From the NCBI GenBank assembly GCA_041484195.1, contig JBGPHC010000031.1:1-45115 (forward strand): 45,115 bases of DNA, written 5' to 3'. Every line of letters starts with the position of its first letter. Positions within the stretch are counted from its first letter, which is position 1. Positions 1-8,222 of the stretch are shown piece after piece. The notes under the pieces are model-generated. The model was not told where the DNA came from, did not search any database, and saw only the letters and a list, made by a program, of their open reading frames with translations. Both the position numbers and the translations under genes were made by a program. This DNA comes from PSRI01 sp041484195. Lineage in GTDB: Bacteria; Bacteroidota; Bacteroidia; Chitinophagales; Chitinophagaceae.

Positions 1-311
1 CAACAAGTATTCATATTCCTCCTAAGAAATTCTTGCTGTAAATGGGGGGCACAAGTGCTTCGGCTGGCTTACCGAAAGGCATAACTGCAATTGGCATTTC
101 GTTGCAAAAGACTATGCGCCGGTCTTCGAAGAGGCTTTATATTCGCGCCAGTTAGGAAACCATTTTCTTGCCCTGAGGGGTACCATTGTTTCACCAGACT
201 ATCGGGAATGTATAAATGCAGTTAGCTTTACGCTGTGAATGATGCCAGCCTGGAAACAAATTGCAAATAAATCCGGTATCAGATATTGCTTTATCTAATA
301 TTTTTTTAGGA
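1..311. other. Gene-free left edge
   Basis: I see no convincing gene here. Reading frames on both strands are broken within about 50 codons. One minus-strand frame (about 125 down to 15) reads in a protein-like way but begins right after a stop and has no partner. A minus-strand AGGAGG at 18-23 sits 3 nt before an ATG at 12-14 that would read out of the window to the left; the spacing is too short and Bacteroidota seldom use such sites, so this is only a possibility. Confidence 0.4.
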
Positions 312-607
312 GGCTCGGATGGAGCCCTATTCTTATAAATTAGATATTCCTAAAATTAATAAGCTCCTATGGAGCCAGAGATTTTCCCGGAGATTCATCT
401 CAATACGATCACGCATTCCACACAAGCAGCAGTTACCAGAGGAGCCCGCTGTTTGTCTCATTTCCAAATCCAGAGAATTTCTCCGGTATTTTGAAGATTT
501 TTCAATTGGAAATTGATTCGAGCAAGGATTCCGCTAGAACAGCAGCTCCGGAGGAGCCCGCTGTTTGTAGCCCCAGGTCCCAAATAGGAAGCGGCTCCAT
601 TGGAGCC
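312..607. repeat. Cluster of GGCTCC/GGAGCC short hairpin repeats
   Basis: At least four short inverted repeats share the same arms: 312-316/322-326, 363-367/371-375, 545-549/553-557 and 593-598/602-607 (GGCTCC ATT GGAGCC). An exact 18-bp direct repeat, GAGGAGCCCGCTGTTTGT, occurs at 439-456 and 551-568. Each copy is preceded by CAGCAG (427 and 540), so the full unit is about 30 nt and folds as CAGC-GCTCC/GGAGC-GCTG followed by TTTGT. I recall palindrome-plus-TTTGTAG units dispersed between genes in Sphingobacteriia and Chitinophagia. This looks like a degenerate cluster of that kind. No gene is visible in it. Confidence 0.7.
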
Positions 608-821
608 CCCTGTAAAGAAATCATCATCAATCAATGAAATAATACAAATACGCATTTAGTGAAAGTATTAACAATTGAAAATACAATCTTAGGCAGGTGT
701 GACAGAGGATAATATGCAAAAGCATTAGCAGATGGACAATTATCTGGCCAGGTTGGCCAATTGAAGATAATTCTGACTCTATGAAATTGTAGTCCAGACC
801 GAAATTGCTTTTCCCCTCCTA

Positions 822-2468
822 TCAAATCATTTCACTTTGCAACAAAGGATTCTTGACTGCATTCTTGCCTTCGGCGAAGTCTTTGGAGGCTTCTATAAAG
901 CGAACGAATAAGGGATGTGGGTTTTCCACTGTGCTCTTTAATTCGGGATGGTATTGCACTCCAATGAAAAAAGGATGCTTGGGTAACTCCACTATTTCCA
1001 CTAACCTACTGCCTGGATTTCTTCCACTGGCGATCATGCCTGCCTGCTCAAATTTTTCGAGATAGGCATTGTTGAATTCCCAACGGTGACGGTGCCTTTC
1101 ACTTATGATATCCTGATTATATATTTTCTTAGCGAGGCTGCCTTCTTTTAGTTCACAGAGATAGGCGCCCAAACGCATGGTGCCGCCTTTTGCGGTGATC
1201 TTCTTTTGTTCCTCCATCAGGTCAATAACTGGATTGGATGTATCAGGATTCATCTCGGTAGAATGCGCATCCTTAAGTCCCAATACATTCCTGGCATATT
1301 CGATCACAGACATCTGCATACCCAGACAAATACCAAAGAATGGGAGGCGGTGCTCGCGGGCATATTTCACGGCCAGTATTTTCCCTTCAATTCCCCGGTG
1401 CCCGAATCCGGGAGCTACCAGCAACCCATCCAGGTTACCCAGCTTTTCAGCCACATTTTCTTCACTGATGAATTCGCTGTGGATATTGACCACATTCACG
1501 CTGCATTCATTCATGGCACCCGCATGCACAAAAGCTTCTAAGATAGATTTATAAGCATCCTGCAATTCAATATATTTCCCGATCAAACCAATATTCACCT
1601 TGTTCTTGGGATATTTTAATTTGTCCAGGAATTCTTTCCATTTGGTCAAATCGGGCTCATTGTATTGGGAGATATCCAGTTTCTTCAAACAGATCAGGTC
1701 CAGTTTTTCGCGCATCATTGCCAGAGGCACTTCATAAATGGTGGGAGCATCGGCCGCTTCAATAACTGCTTCCTGCTTTACATTGCAGAACAAGGCTATT
1801 TTGCGCCGTATTTCCGGAGACAATGGTTTTTCGGTCCGGCACACGATAATATCCGGGTGCACGCCTTCCTGGCTCAGGAGCTTTACACTATGCTGCGTGG
1901 GTTTGGTCTTTAGTTCTTTCGCGGCGCGCAGGTAGGGCACTAGTGTCAGGTGCAATACCAGGCAATCTTCATCCGGCAATTCCCACTGAATCTGGCGCAC
2001 GGCTTCTATAAAAGGTAAACTTTCTATATCGCCTACCGTACCCCCGATTTCCGTAATAACGATATCATATCCGTCGCTCCCAAGGAGCATCATCCTTCTT
2101 TTTATCTCGTCCGTTATATGTGGGATCACCTGAACAGTTCTTCCTAAATAAGCTCCTTCCCGCTCCTTATTGATTACGGTCTGGTAAATGCGACCGGTAG
2201 TGACATTATTTGCCTGTGAAGTGTAAATATTGAGGAATCTTTCGTAGTGCCCGAGGTCGAGATCCGTTTCGGCGCCATCTTCCGTTACATAACATTCTCC
2301 GTGTTCATAGGGGTTGAGGGTTCCGGGATCGACATTTATATAAGGATCAAATTTTTGAATGGTCACTTTCAGTCCCCTGGCCTGCAGCAATTTTGCCAGG
2401 GATGCCGAAATGATGCCTTTTCCCAATGAAGACGTTACGCCACCGGTAACAAAAATATACTTGGCCAT
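822..2468 (-). CDS. pyrG: CTP synthase
   Basis: Converts UTP to CTP using ATP and glutamine, the last step of de novo pyrimidine synthesis, in the cytosol. The 548-residue length is normal. The N-terminal amidoligase domain (about 1-270) carries the P-loop-like GGVTSSLGKG at 9-18. The C-terminal class I glutamine amidotransferase domain (about 290-535) has the nucleophile Cys381 in GICLGMQ and the His507/Glu509 pair in QYHPEL. The start is fixed by the conserved MAKYIFVTGG. It stands alone and is divergent from the hydrolase at 2850. Its 5' region is long: the best -7 element lies about 220 nt upstream, with a stem and U-tract next to it, so attenuation is possible (inference). Confidence 0.98.
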   Translation of the reverse strand: MAKYIFVTGGVTSSLGKGIISASLAKLLQARGLKVTIQKFDPYINVDPGTLNPYEHGECYVTEDGAETDLDLGHYERFLNIYTSQANNVTTGRIYQTVINKEREGAYLGRTVQVIPHITDEIKRRMMLLGSDGYDIVITEIGGTVGDIESLPFIEAVRQIQWELPDEDCLVLHLTLVPYLRAAKELKTKPTQHSVKLLSQEGVHPDIIVCRTEKPLSPEIRRKIALFCNVKQEAVIEAADAPTIYEVPLAMMREKLDLICLKKLDISQYNEPDLTKWKEFLDKLKYPKNKVNIGLIGKYIELQDAYKSILEAFVHAGAMNECSVNVVNIHSEFISEENVAEKLGNLDGLLVAPGFGHRGIEGKILAVKYAREHRLPFFGICLGMQMSVIEYARNVLGLKDAHSTEMNPDTSNPVIDLMEEQKKITAKGGTMRLGAYLCELKEGSLAKKIYNQDIISERHRHRWEFNNAYLEKFEQAGMIASGRNPGSRLVEIVELPKHPFFIGVQYHPELKSTVENPHPLFVRFIEASKDFAEGKNAVKNPLLQSEMI

Positions 2469-2633
2469 GATTCAAATCAATTAAATATTCAATAAATGGT
2501 CTCTATTAGAATTCAGGAACAGGCTTCAAAAATGATTCTCGCATTCGTTGTATCCCGGCAATCGAATGGCTCGTTAACGAATCCGAATTCAATTAACAAA
2601 AGGCCAGCTGAAATGCCTTATCCAATCCACTAT

Positions 2634-2688
2634 AAAAAATGACCTGCGGGAAAATATGGAATTTATTGTTGTAAATCCGTGAGGTCAT
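2634..2688 (-). promoter_or_regulatory. Stem with U-tract in pyrG leader (possible attenuator)
   Basis: On the minus strand ATGACCT (2688-2682) pairs perfectly with AGGTCAT (2645-2639), and the second arm runs straight into T6 (2639-2634). A smaller nested pairing (GGATTT with AAATTCC) lies inside the 36-nt loop. The -7 element at 2689-2697 immediately precedes the first arm. No other minus-strand gene lies upstream, so a terminator-like stem here would act on the pyrG leader itself. The 7-bp stem is modest. Confidence 0.45.
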
Positions 2689-2697
2689 GCAAAGATA
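2689..2697 (-). promoter_or_regulatory. -7 element TATCTTTGC upstream of pyrG
   Basis: Exact match to the Bacteroidota -7 consensus TAnnTTTG on the minus strand. No well-placed TTG (-33) is seen. It would give a pyrG 5' leader of about 215 nt. The 2469-2849 gap otherwise holds no gene. Confidence 0.5.
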
Positions 2698-2849
2698 TGG
2701 TTTTTTATTCTTGTATGGAAAATCGGCATTCCAATGTGGAAAAAAGCGCTGGAATCCTTGATAACTGATGAATTGCACAGGCGGAAATGCAGGGCAAAAC
2801 GGAAACCTTAACTTTAACCCTGATTTCTTCATAAACCAAACTATTTGAT

Positions 2850-3695
2850 ATGAAACGCCTCATTCCTTTTTTACTTTTTTGTATGGGGACAACCATTCTC
2901 CCGGCTCAAAATAAGATGTCCTGCTGCAGCAAGACCGATGCAACCGACGAATTTGCGAAGCTGGCTTCGGACAAGAATTTTGTTAGCAGCCATGAAGAGC
3001 CCCTCCCTTTCAGCTTTCACAGCGATAATGGAAAGGATATCAGTTTCAAAGCCTCAGATGGCTCGGATGCCCATGGCTGGGAGGTCAGGGCAAAAAATCC
3101 ATCCCCCTACTGGATCATAGTTATCCATGAATGGTGGGGACTGAATGACTATATTAAAAGAGAATCAGAAAAATTCTGGAATGATTTCGGCGTGAATGTG
3201 CTGGCTGTTGATCTCTATGACAACAAGATTGCCACTACCCAGCAGGATGCAGCGGCTTTTATGCAGGCAGTTAAAACTGAGCGGGCCGAGGCCATCATCA
3301 AAGGCGCCATCGCCCATGTGGGGAAAAATGCGAAAATATTCACGATTGGCTGGTGTTTCGGAGGAGGCTGGAGCCTGCAGGCTTCTCTGATGGCAGGTAA
3401 GCAAGCAGCCGGATGCATCATGTATTATGGTATGCCTGAGAAAGATCCGCAACGTTTGAAAACCTTACAAGCCGATGTCCTGGGCATTTTCGCCGACCAG
3501 GATGGATTCATTACTCCAAAACTGGTTAGCGAATTCCATGAAAATATGAAAACGGCGGGCAAGAATTTGACGGTTCATCACTACGATGCCGTGCATGCAT
3601 TTGCCAATCCAAGCAATCCAAAATATGACAAGGCGGCTTCGGAAGACGCTTATAAATATGTACAGGAATTCGTGAAAGCGAGAATAAAGAAGTGA
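2850..3695 (+). CDS. Secreted dienelactone hydrolase family protein
   Basis: An alpha/beta hydrolase of the dienelactone hydrolase type, 281 residues. A signal peptide spans about 1-20 (MKRLIPFLLFCMG... ending PAQ), so it is exported, probably periplasmic. The nucleophile is Cys169 in GWCFGGG, as in the DLH family, with the acid Asp in ADQDGF (216-218) and His249 in VHAFANP. The HEWWG motif (93-97) supplies the conserved Glu near the active site. The physiological substrate is not known; many Bacteroidota homologues are only called dienelactone hydrolase. It is transcribed alone, divergent from pyrG, and ends at an intrinsic terminator. Confidence 0.88.
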   Translation: MKRLIPFLLFCMGTTILPAQNKMSCCSKTDATDEFAKLASDKNFVSSHEEPLPFSFHSDNGKDISFKASDGSDAHGWEVRAKNPSPYWIIVIHEWWGLNDYIKRESEKFWNDFGVNVLAVDLYDNKIATTQQDAAAFMQAVKTERAEAIIKGAIAHVGKNAKIFTIGWCFGGGWSLQASLMAGKQAAGCIMYYGMPEKDPQRLKTLQADVLGIFADQDGFITPKLVSEFHENMKTAGKNLTVHHYDAVHAFANPSNPKYDKAASEDAYKYVQEFVKARIKK

Positions 3696-3735
3696 TGGTA
3701 AAATCCTGAAAATATCAGCAGACCCTGCCAAGCAA

Positions 3736-3761
3736 AAGACCTCTCCTGGAGAGGCCTTTTT
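3736..3761 (+). terminator. Intrinsic terminator after the DLH gene
   Basis: CCTCTCC (3740-3746) and GGAGAGG (3748-3754) form a tight stem, preceded by A-rich sequence and followed by CC and T5. Confidence 0.75.
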
Positions 3762-3905
3762 GCGTAGAATTGAATGGGTCGATAGTTATTTTCAGAAAAC
3801 TATAATTCTGATAACGCTTGTAAATAACGCATGGATAAATAAAATATTATAGCCGAAACGCAATATTTGAATTCCCCGCAATCCAGGGTAGCCATGCAAT
3901 AATTC

Positions 3906-4703
3906 TTAATCCGTGGCGATCTTCTCATAGCTTGTTACCAGTCCCTTGATCAGGGATGAGCTGAATCCCTGGTGTTCCATTTCATTGAGGCCCGCGATTG
4001 TGCATCCCTTGGGAGTAGTAACTTTATCGATCTCCTGCTCGGGATGAGATCCTTTCACCAATAATAATTGGGCCGCTCCCTTGACGGTTTGAGCCGCAAT
4101 GAGACTGGCCGTGGCCGCATCAAAACCGATTTCTATTCCTCCCTGGATATTGGCGCGGATATAGCGCATCGCGAAAGCCGTTCCGCAGGCGCCCAGTACC
4201 GTAGCGGCATTCATGAGCTTTTCTTCGATCACTATTACCCTTCCCAGTTGTTCGAAAAGTTCTGTGACATATTCCATCTGTTCCTCACTGGTATGCATGG
4301 CCGAAATGCAGGTCATGCTTTCCTGTATGGCAATGGCCGTGTTGGGCATGGCCCTGGCCACGGCCAGTTTTTTTCCCACAATGCGGAGGATATGTTCAAC
4401 CGATATGCCCGTGACCACCGATACCAGCAGGTGTTTTGATTCATGAAAAGTATCCCGAACAGATTTCAATACCTCATCAACCTGAAATGGCTTCACCGCC
4501 AATATCACCAGGCTCGCGAATCGAACCGCTTCCACATTGTCGTTGGTAACCAGGACGCCTTTTTCCTCCAGGCTCCGGAGTGTGCCTATATTTCTTTTGG
4601 TTACGATGATATGTTCAGGCAGGATGAACCCGCTGTTGATCAGACCTTCGGCTATGGCCGTACCCAAATTACCCCCGCCAATAATGGCAATCTTTTTATC
4701 CAT
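3906..4703 (-). CDS. proC: Pyrroline-5-carboxylate reductase
   Basis: Reduces pyrroline-5-carboxylate to proline with NAD(P)H, the last step of proline synthesis. The N-terminal Rossmann motif is IIGGGNLGTAIAEG. The C-terminal dimerisation/catalytic part shows the P5CR signature regions GACGTAFA, QTVKGAAQLL and TTPKGCTIAGLNEME. I place the start at the Met of MDKKIAIIGGG, giving 265 residues, the usual family length; an in-frame ATG 63 nt upstream would add an unlikely basic extension. It follows hldD on the same strand, but an intrinsic terminator lies between them, so it is probably transcribed on its own. Confidence 0.95.
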   Translation of the reverse strand: MDKKIAIIGGGNLGTAIAEGLINSGFILPEHIIVTKRNIGTLRSLEEKGVLVTNDNVEAVRFASLVILAVKPFQVDEVLKSVRDTFHESKHLLVSVVTGISVEHILRIVGKKLAVARAMPNTAIAIQESMTCISAMHTSEEQMEYVTELFEQLGRVIVIEEKLMNAATVLGACGTAFAMRYIRANIQGGIEIGFDAATASLIAAQTVKGAAQLLLVKGSHPEQEIDKVTTPKGCTIAGLNEMEHQGFSSSLIKGLVTSYEKIATD

Positions 4704-4766
4704 GTTGCGTGATTTATACATTGGTAAAGATAATAAAACCCTCCGATCGGCATTCCGGACCTGCAC

Positions 4767-4798
4767 AAAAAAAGCCAGCAGGGTTGGTCCCTCTGGCT
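4767..4798 (-). terminator. Intrinsic terminator after hldD
   Basis: On the minus strand GCCAGAGGG pairs with CCCTGCTGGC (one bulge) around a 5-nt loop and is followed by T7. It lies between the hldD stop and the proC start. Confidence 0.85.
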
Positions 4799-4818
4799 AC
4801 TATCCCTTACCGGTAGCA

Positions 4819-5841
4819 TCAGTAATATTTCGACATAGCGAGATAATTCCTCACATAATCATCGACGCCTTCTTCAAGGGTGTAGAATGATTCCTGGTAG
4901 CCGGCCCGCCTCAATTTATCTATTTTAGCTTCCGTGAAATATTGGTATTTGTCCCTGATATCTTCCGGCATGTCAATGAAACGGATATCTGCCTTAAGGT
5001 CCAGTCCTGCGAAGGTGGCGGCCGCGAGATCATGGAAACTTCGCGCTTTACCCGTGCCCAAATTATAGATAGCCGAAACGGGTTGGCGCTCCATCATCCA
5101 AAAACAGACCCTGATCACGTCTTTCACATAGATAAAATCCCGGAGTTGTTCTCCGTCCTTGAAATCCGGGCGGTGCGACTTGAACAATTTCACAAATCCA
5201 TACTGACTGATCTGCTTGAATGCGTGATAAATGACGCTCGCCATCCTGGATTTATGATACTCATTCGGACCATAGACATTGAAAAATTTCAGTCCCGCCC
5301 AGAATGGAGGATGACTATGCTGCTTCAGAACCCATTTGTCAAATTCATTCTTGGATACACCGTAAGCATTGAGAGGCTTTAATTTTTCAACCAGTGAAGG
5401 GTCGTCTTCATAGCCCCATTCACCCGCCCCATAGGTTGCCGCCGAGGATGCATAGACCAGTGGAATCTGATGCACCACGCAATAGTCCCATATATCCTGG
5501 GAATATTCCACATTGAGACGCAGGTGAACGGCATAATCAAATTCGGTCGTATCTGTCCGGGCTCCCAGGTGGAAAATGAAGGCTATATCCGGCCTGACCT
5601 GGCGGAGCCAACCAAAGAAAAGATCCCTGTCTATTGCATTCAGAAATTTCTTGCCTTTCAAATTGGGTTTCTTATCCTCGCGATCAAATTCATCCACCAA
5701 AACCAAGCGTTCAAAGCCCTGCTGATTCAGATAGCTCACCATACAACTGCCAATAAAACCAGCGGCTCCGGTAACCACGATGATCGAGTCTTTAGTGATT
5801 GCGGGATGATCAAATTCTAATTTCTTTTCCAGATTGACCAT
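4819..5841 (-). CDS. hldD: ADP-L-glycero-D-manno-heptose 6-epimerase
   Basis: An extended short-chain dehydrogenase that epimerises ADP-D-glycero- to ADP-L-glycero-manno-heptose, the activated sugar of the LPS inner core. The NAD-binding motif is VVTGAAGFIGS. The family-specific blocks HLGARTDTTE, YASSAATYG, the catalytic YGVSK (YxxxK) and FFNVYGPNEYHK are all present, and the last two separate HldD from GalE-type epimerases. I use the ATG at 5841 (340 residues); an in-frame TTG at 5880 would add 13 residues. It lies downstream of purL in the same direction with a short gap, so the two may be co-transcribed. The GT9 heptosyltransferase at 19855 is the likely type of user of its product. Confidence 0.9.
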   Translation of the reverse strand: MVNLEKKLEFDHPAITKDSIIVVTGAAGFIGSCMVSYLNQQGFERLVLVDEFDREDKKPNLKGKKFLNAIDRDLFFGWLRQVRPDIAFIFHLGARTDTTEFDYAVHLRLNVEYSQDIWDYCVVHQIPLVYASSAATYGAGEWGYEDDPSLVEKLKPLNAYGVSKNEFDKWVLKQHSHPPFWAGLKFFNVYGPNEYHKSRMASVIYHAFKQISQYGFVKLFKSHRPDFKDGEQLRDFIYVKDVIRVCFWMMERQPVSAIYNLGTGKARSFHDLAAATFAGLDLKADIRFIDMPEDIRDKYQYFTEAKIDKLRRAGYQESFYTLEEGVDDYVRNYLAMSKYY

Positions 5842-5894
5842 GGTATAAATTGGGCTTGACTGATCTTTTCCATTTGCCAAAGAAAATCCTTCCT

Positions 5895-8117
5895 CTATTC
5901 CGGCAAATACTGATTCAAGTGCATTTCAATGGCGCTGTCATATTTCTCTTTCCAATATTCAATATCGCCCCAGTTTTCTGAATTTACACGTACCAGGCCC
6001 GCCGTCACCATCCCCAGTTTCTCGTAAGGCTGGCACTTACTTTGAAGAAAGGATTCAAATTCATGTAGATCCTCGCCCGGAACCGAAACTACCACCCGGC
6101 TCTGAGCCTCTCCAAACCAATAGGCATCCTTACGGGTACCCGTCTTCTCGGGTCTCACGTCAAATCCCAGGTCGCGGGGGAAGGCACTTTCGCAAAGTGT
6201 CACGAACAAGCCCCCTTCGCTGATATCATGCGCGGATCTGACGCGTTTTTCAGCGATGAGCATACTAACGTTCTGCTGCAGACGAAATTCTTCCTCGAGG
6301 TCGAAGTGCGGGGCGGGAGAAAACTCCACACCGCCTATCTTATGAAGATATTCAGAAGAATTGATATCGTCCCTGCTTTCACCCAGCATATAGATCCAGT
6401 CTCCCGCCTCCTTAAAATCCAATGTCATTCTATCGTTGATATTCGTGAGCAGTCCCACCATACCGATCGTAGGCGTTGGATAAATGGCGCCTTCGGGATG
6501 CTGATTGTAGAAACTCACATTGCCTCCGGTCACGGGTGTATCGAACTTCGTGCAGGCTTTACTCATTCCCCTGATGGCTTCTACAAACTGGTAGTACACT
6601 TCAGGATCGTAGGGGTTGCCGAAATTGAGACAGTTTGTGACACCCAGAGGTAGCCCGCCACTGCACACGATATTCCGAGCCGCTTCACTCACCGCGATCA
6701 TGCATCCCTTGAAAGGATCTGCAAATACATAACGGCTATTACAATCGACCGTAAGCGCAAGTCCCTTCCTGGTTCCTTTCACTCTCACCACCTGCGCGTC
6801 TGAGGGCGCATTGGTGGAGGCATTGGCCGTGCCCACCATGCTGTCATATTGTGTACTGACCCAGCGCTTGGAAGCGATATTGGGAATGCATATAATCTGA
6901 TCCGCGACAGATTTGAGATTTTCGGGAATTTCAATACTTGAGGGATCGAATGATTTGACTTTTTTGAAATAGGCTGGTTCCCTATATTCCCTCTCATATA
7001 CCGGCGCGCCGCCACCTAATACAAGACTCTCCGCTGGCAATTCGGCTTCCAGTCTGCCCTGCATATAAAATCGCAGGATGCCGTCATCCGTTACCTCGCC
7101 GATATTTGAACAGGGCAGATCCCATTTATCAAAAATCATCAACACTTCATTTTCCCTGCCTTTCTTCACGATCATCAGCATCCTCTCCTGGCTCTCACTC
7201 AGCAACAATTCCCAGGCCTTCATGTTTTTTTGGCGAGCGGGAACTTTGTCAAGATCAATGCGCATTCCTACCCCGCCTTTTGCGCTGGTTTCGGCGGTGG
7301 AACAAATTATTCCCGCCGCACCCATATCCTGCATTCCCACAAGTGCTCCGGTTGGTATTACTTCGAGGCAGGCTTCCAGCAATTTTTTTTCCTGGAAGGG
7401 ATCCCCTACCTGAACGGCCGGCAGGTCTTCCATACTATCCGCTGTAATATCCGCGGACGCAAAGGAAGCTCCACCAATTCCATCTTTACCGGTAGCCGAA
7501 CCCACGATGAATACGGGGTTGCCCGGTCCTGCCGCAGTTGCACTTACAGTTTGTCCCACTTTAACCACACCAACACTCATGGCATTGACGAGCGGATTGG
7601 TATGATAGCAATCTTCAAAATAAATTTCGCCGCCAACAGTAGGTACGCCAAAGCAATTGCCATAGTGCCCGATGCCATGCACCACGCCACTCAGCAGGTG
7701 CTGTGTCTTGTCATCCGAAAGATTTCCAAAACGCAGGGAATTCAATGCAGCGATAGGGCGCGCTCCCATCGTAAAAATATCGCGATGGATGCCGCCGACA
7801 CCTGTCGCAGCCCCCTGGAAAGGTTCAATAGCAGAAGGATGATTATGTGATTCAATCTTAAATACCACTCCATATCCATCTCCGATATCGGCAAGCCCCG
7901 CATTTTCCTCTCCCGCTTTCACGAGCAGGCGGGCGCCTTCCCTTGGAAGGGTCTTCAGCCATTTGATGGAGTTCTTGTAGCTACAATGTTCACTCCACAT
8001 CACGGAGTAAGCGCTCAATTCGGTAAAGTTTGGATTGCGGCCTAGTATTTTTTCGATCATCCCGAATTCTTCCGGCCTGATGCCGAGCTTTTCGGCAACC
8101 TGAACTGTTGTTTCCAT
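5895..8117 (-). CDS. purL: Phosphoribosylformylglycinamidine synthase subunit PurL
   Basis: The fourth step of purine synthesis: ATP-dependent amidation of FGAR to FGAM. At 740 residues this is the small PurL form, which works in a complex with PurQ and PurS; neither is in the window. The N-terminal part shows the catalytic block SEHCSYKNS and the ATP/metal-binding block KIESHNHPSAIEPFQGAATG followed by GGIHRDIFTMGARPIA. The second half repeats the AIR-synthase fold (CLNFGNPYDPEVYYQF; DISEGGLFV). It heads a minus-strand pair with hldD. An exact -7 element lies about 32-39 nt upstream of the start. Confidence 0.97.
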   Translation of the reverse strand: METTVQVAEKLGIRPEEFGMIEKILGRNPNFTELSAYSVMWSEHCSYKNSIKWLKTLPREGARLLVKAGEENAGLADIGDGYGVVFKIESHNHPSAIEPFQGAATGVGGIHRDIFTMGARPIAALNSLRFGNLSDDKTQHLLSGVVHGIGHYGNCFGVPTVGGEIYFEDCYHTNPLVNAMSVGVVKVGQTVSATAAGPGNPVFIVGSATGKDGIGGASFASADITADSMEDLPAVQVGDPFQEKKLLEACLEVIPTGALVGMQDMGAAGIICSTAETSAKGGVGMRIDLDKVPARQKNMKAWELLLSESQERMLMIVKKGRENEVLMIFDKWDLPCSNIGEVTDDGILRFYMQGRLEAELPAESLVLGGGAPVYEREYREPAYFKKVKSFDPSSIEIPENLKSVADQIICIPNIASKRWVSTQYDSMVGTANASTNAPSDAQVVRVKGTRKGLALTVDCNSRYVFADPFKGCMIAVSEAARNIVCSGGLPLGVTNCLNFGNPYDPEVYYQFVEAIRGMSKACTKFDTPVTGGNVSFYNQHPEGAIYPTPTIGMVGLLTNINDRMTLDFKEAGDWIYMLGESRDDINSSEYLHKIGGVEFSPAPHFDLEEEFRLQQNVSMLIAEKRVRSAHDISEGGLFVTLCESAFPRDLGFDVRPEKTGTRKDAYWFGEAQSRVVVSVPGEDLHEFESFLQSKCQPYEKLGMVTAGLVRVNSENWGDIEYWKEKYDSAIEMHLNQYLPE

Positions 8118-8148
8118 ATATAATAATGAAAGCTATGCAGAGAATGTG

Positions 8149-8156
8149 CAAAAGTA
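8149..8156 (-). promoter_or_regulatory. -7 element TACTTTTG upstream of purL
   Basis: Exact TAnnTTTG on the minus strand, giving a leader of roughly 25 nt. No clear TTG is seen at the -33 position. Confidence 0.55.
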
Positions 8157-8222
8157 CGAAGAGAGAATGGAATACGGATAATTGGGAAACCGGGGGTACA
8201 AGGCAGGAATGACCAGCGTAAA

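Noticed and set aside
12..24. Minus-strand AGGAGG-AAT-ATG reading out of the left edge
   Set aside because: Spacing of 3 nt is too short, and only a few codons are visible.
319..516. 65-residue plus-strand frame preceded by AGGAGG at 5-nt spacing
   Set aside because: The AGGAGG and the first codons are part of the GGCTCC/GGAGCC hairpin repeats, the composition is not protein-like, and Bacteroidota rarely use such ribosome sites.
1177..1554. 125-residue frame on the plus strand inside pyrG
   Set aside because: Antisense shadow of a highly conserved gene; no promoter or family resemblance.
7230..7850. 206-residue frame on the plus strand inside purL
   Set aside because: Antisense to purL in a codon-phase typical of shadow frames.
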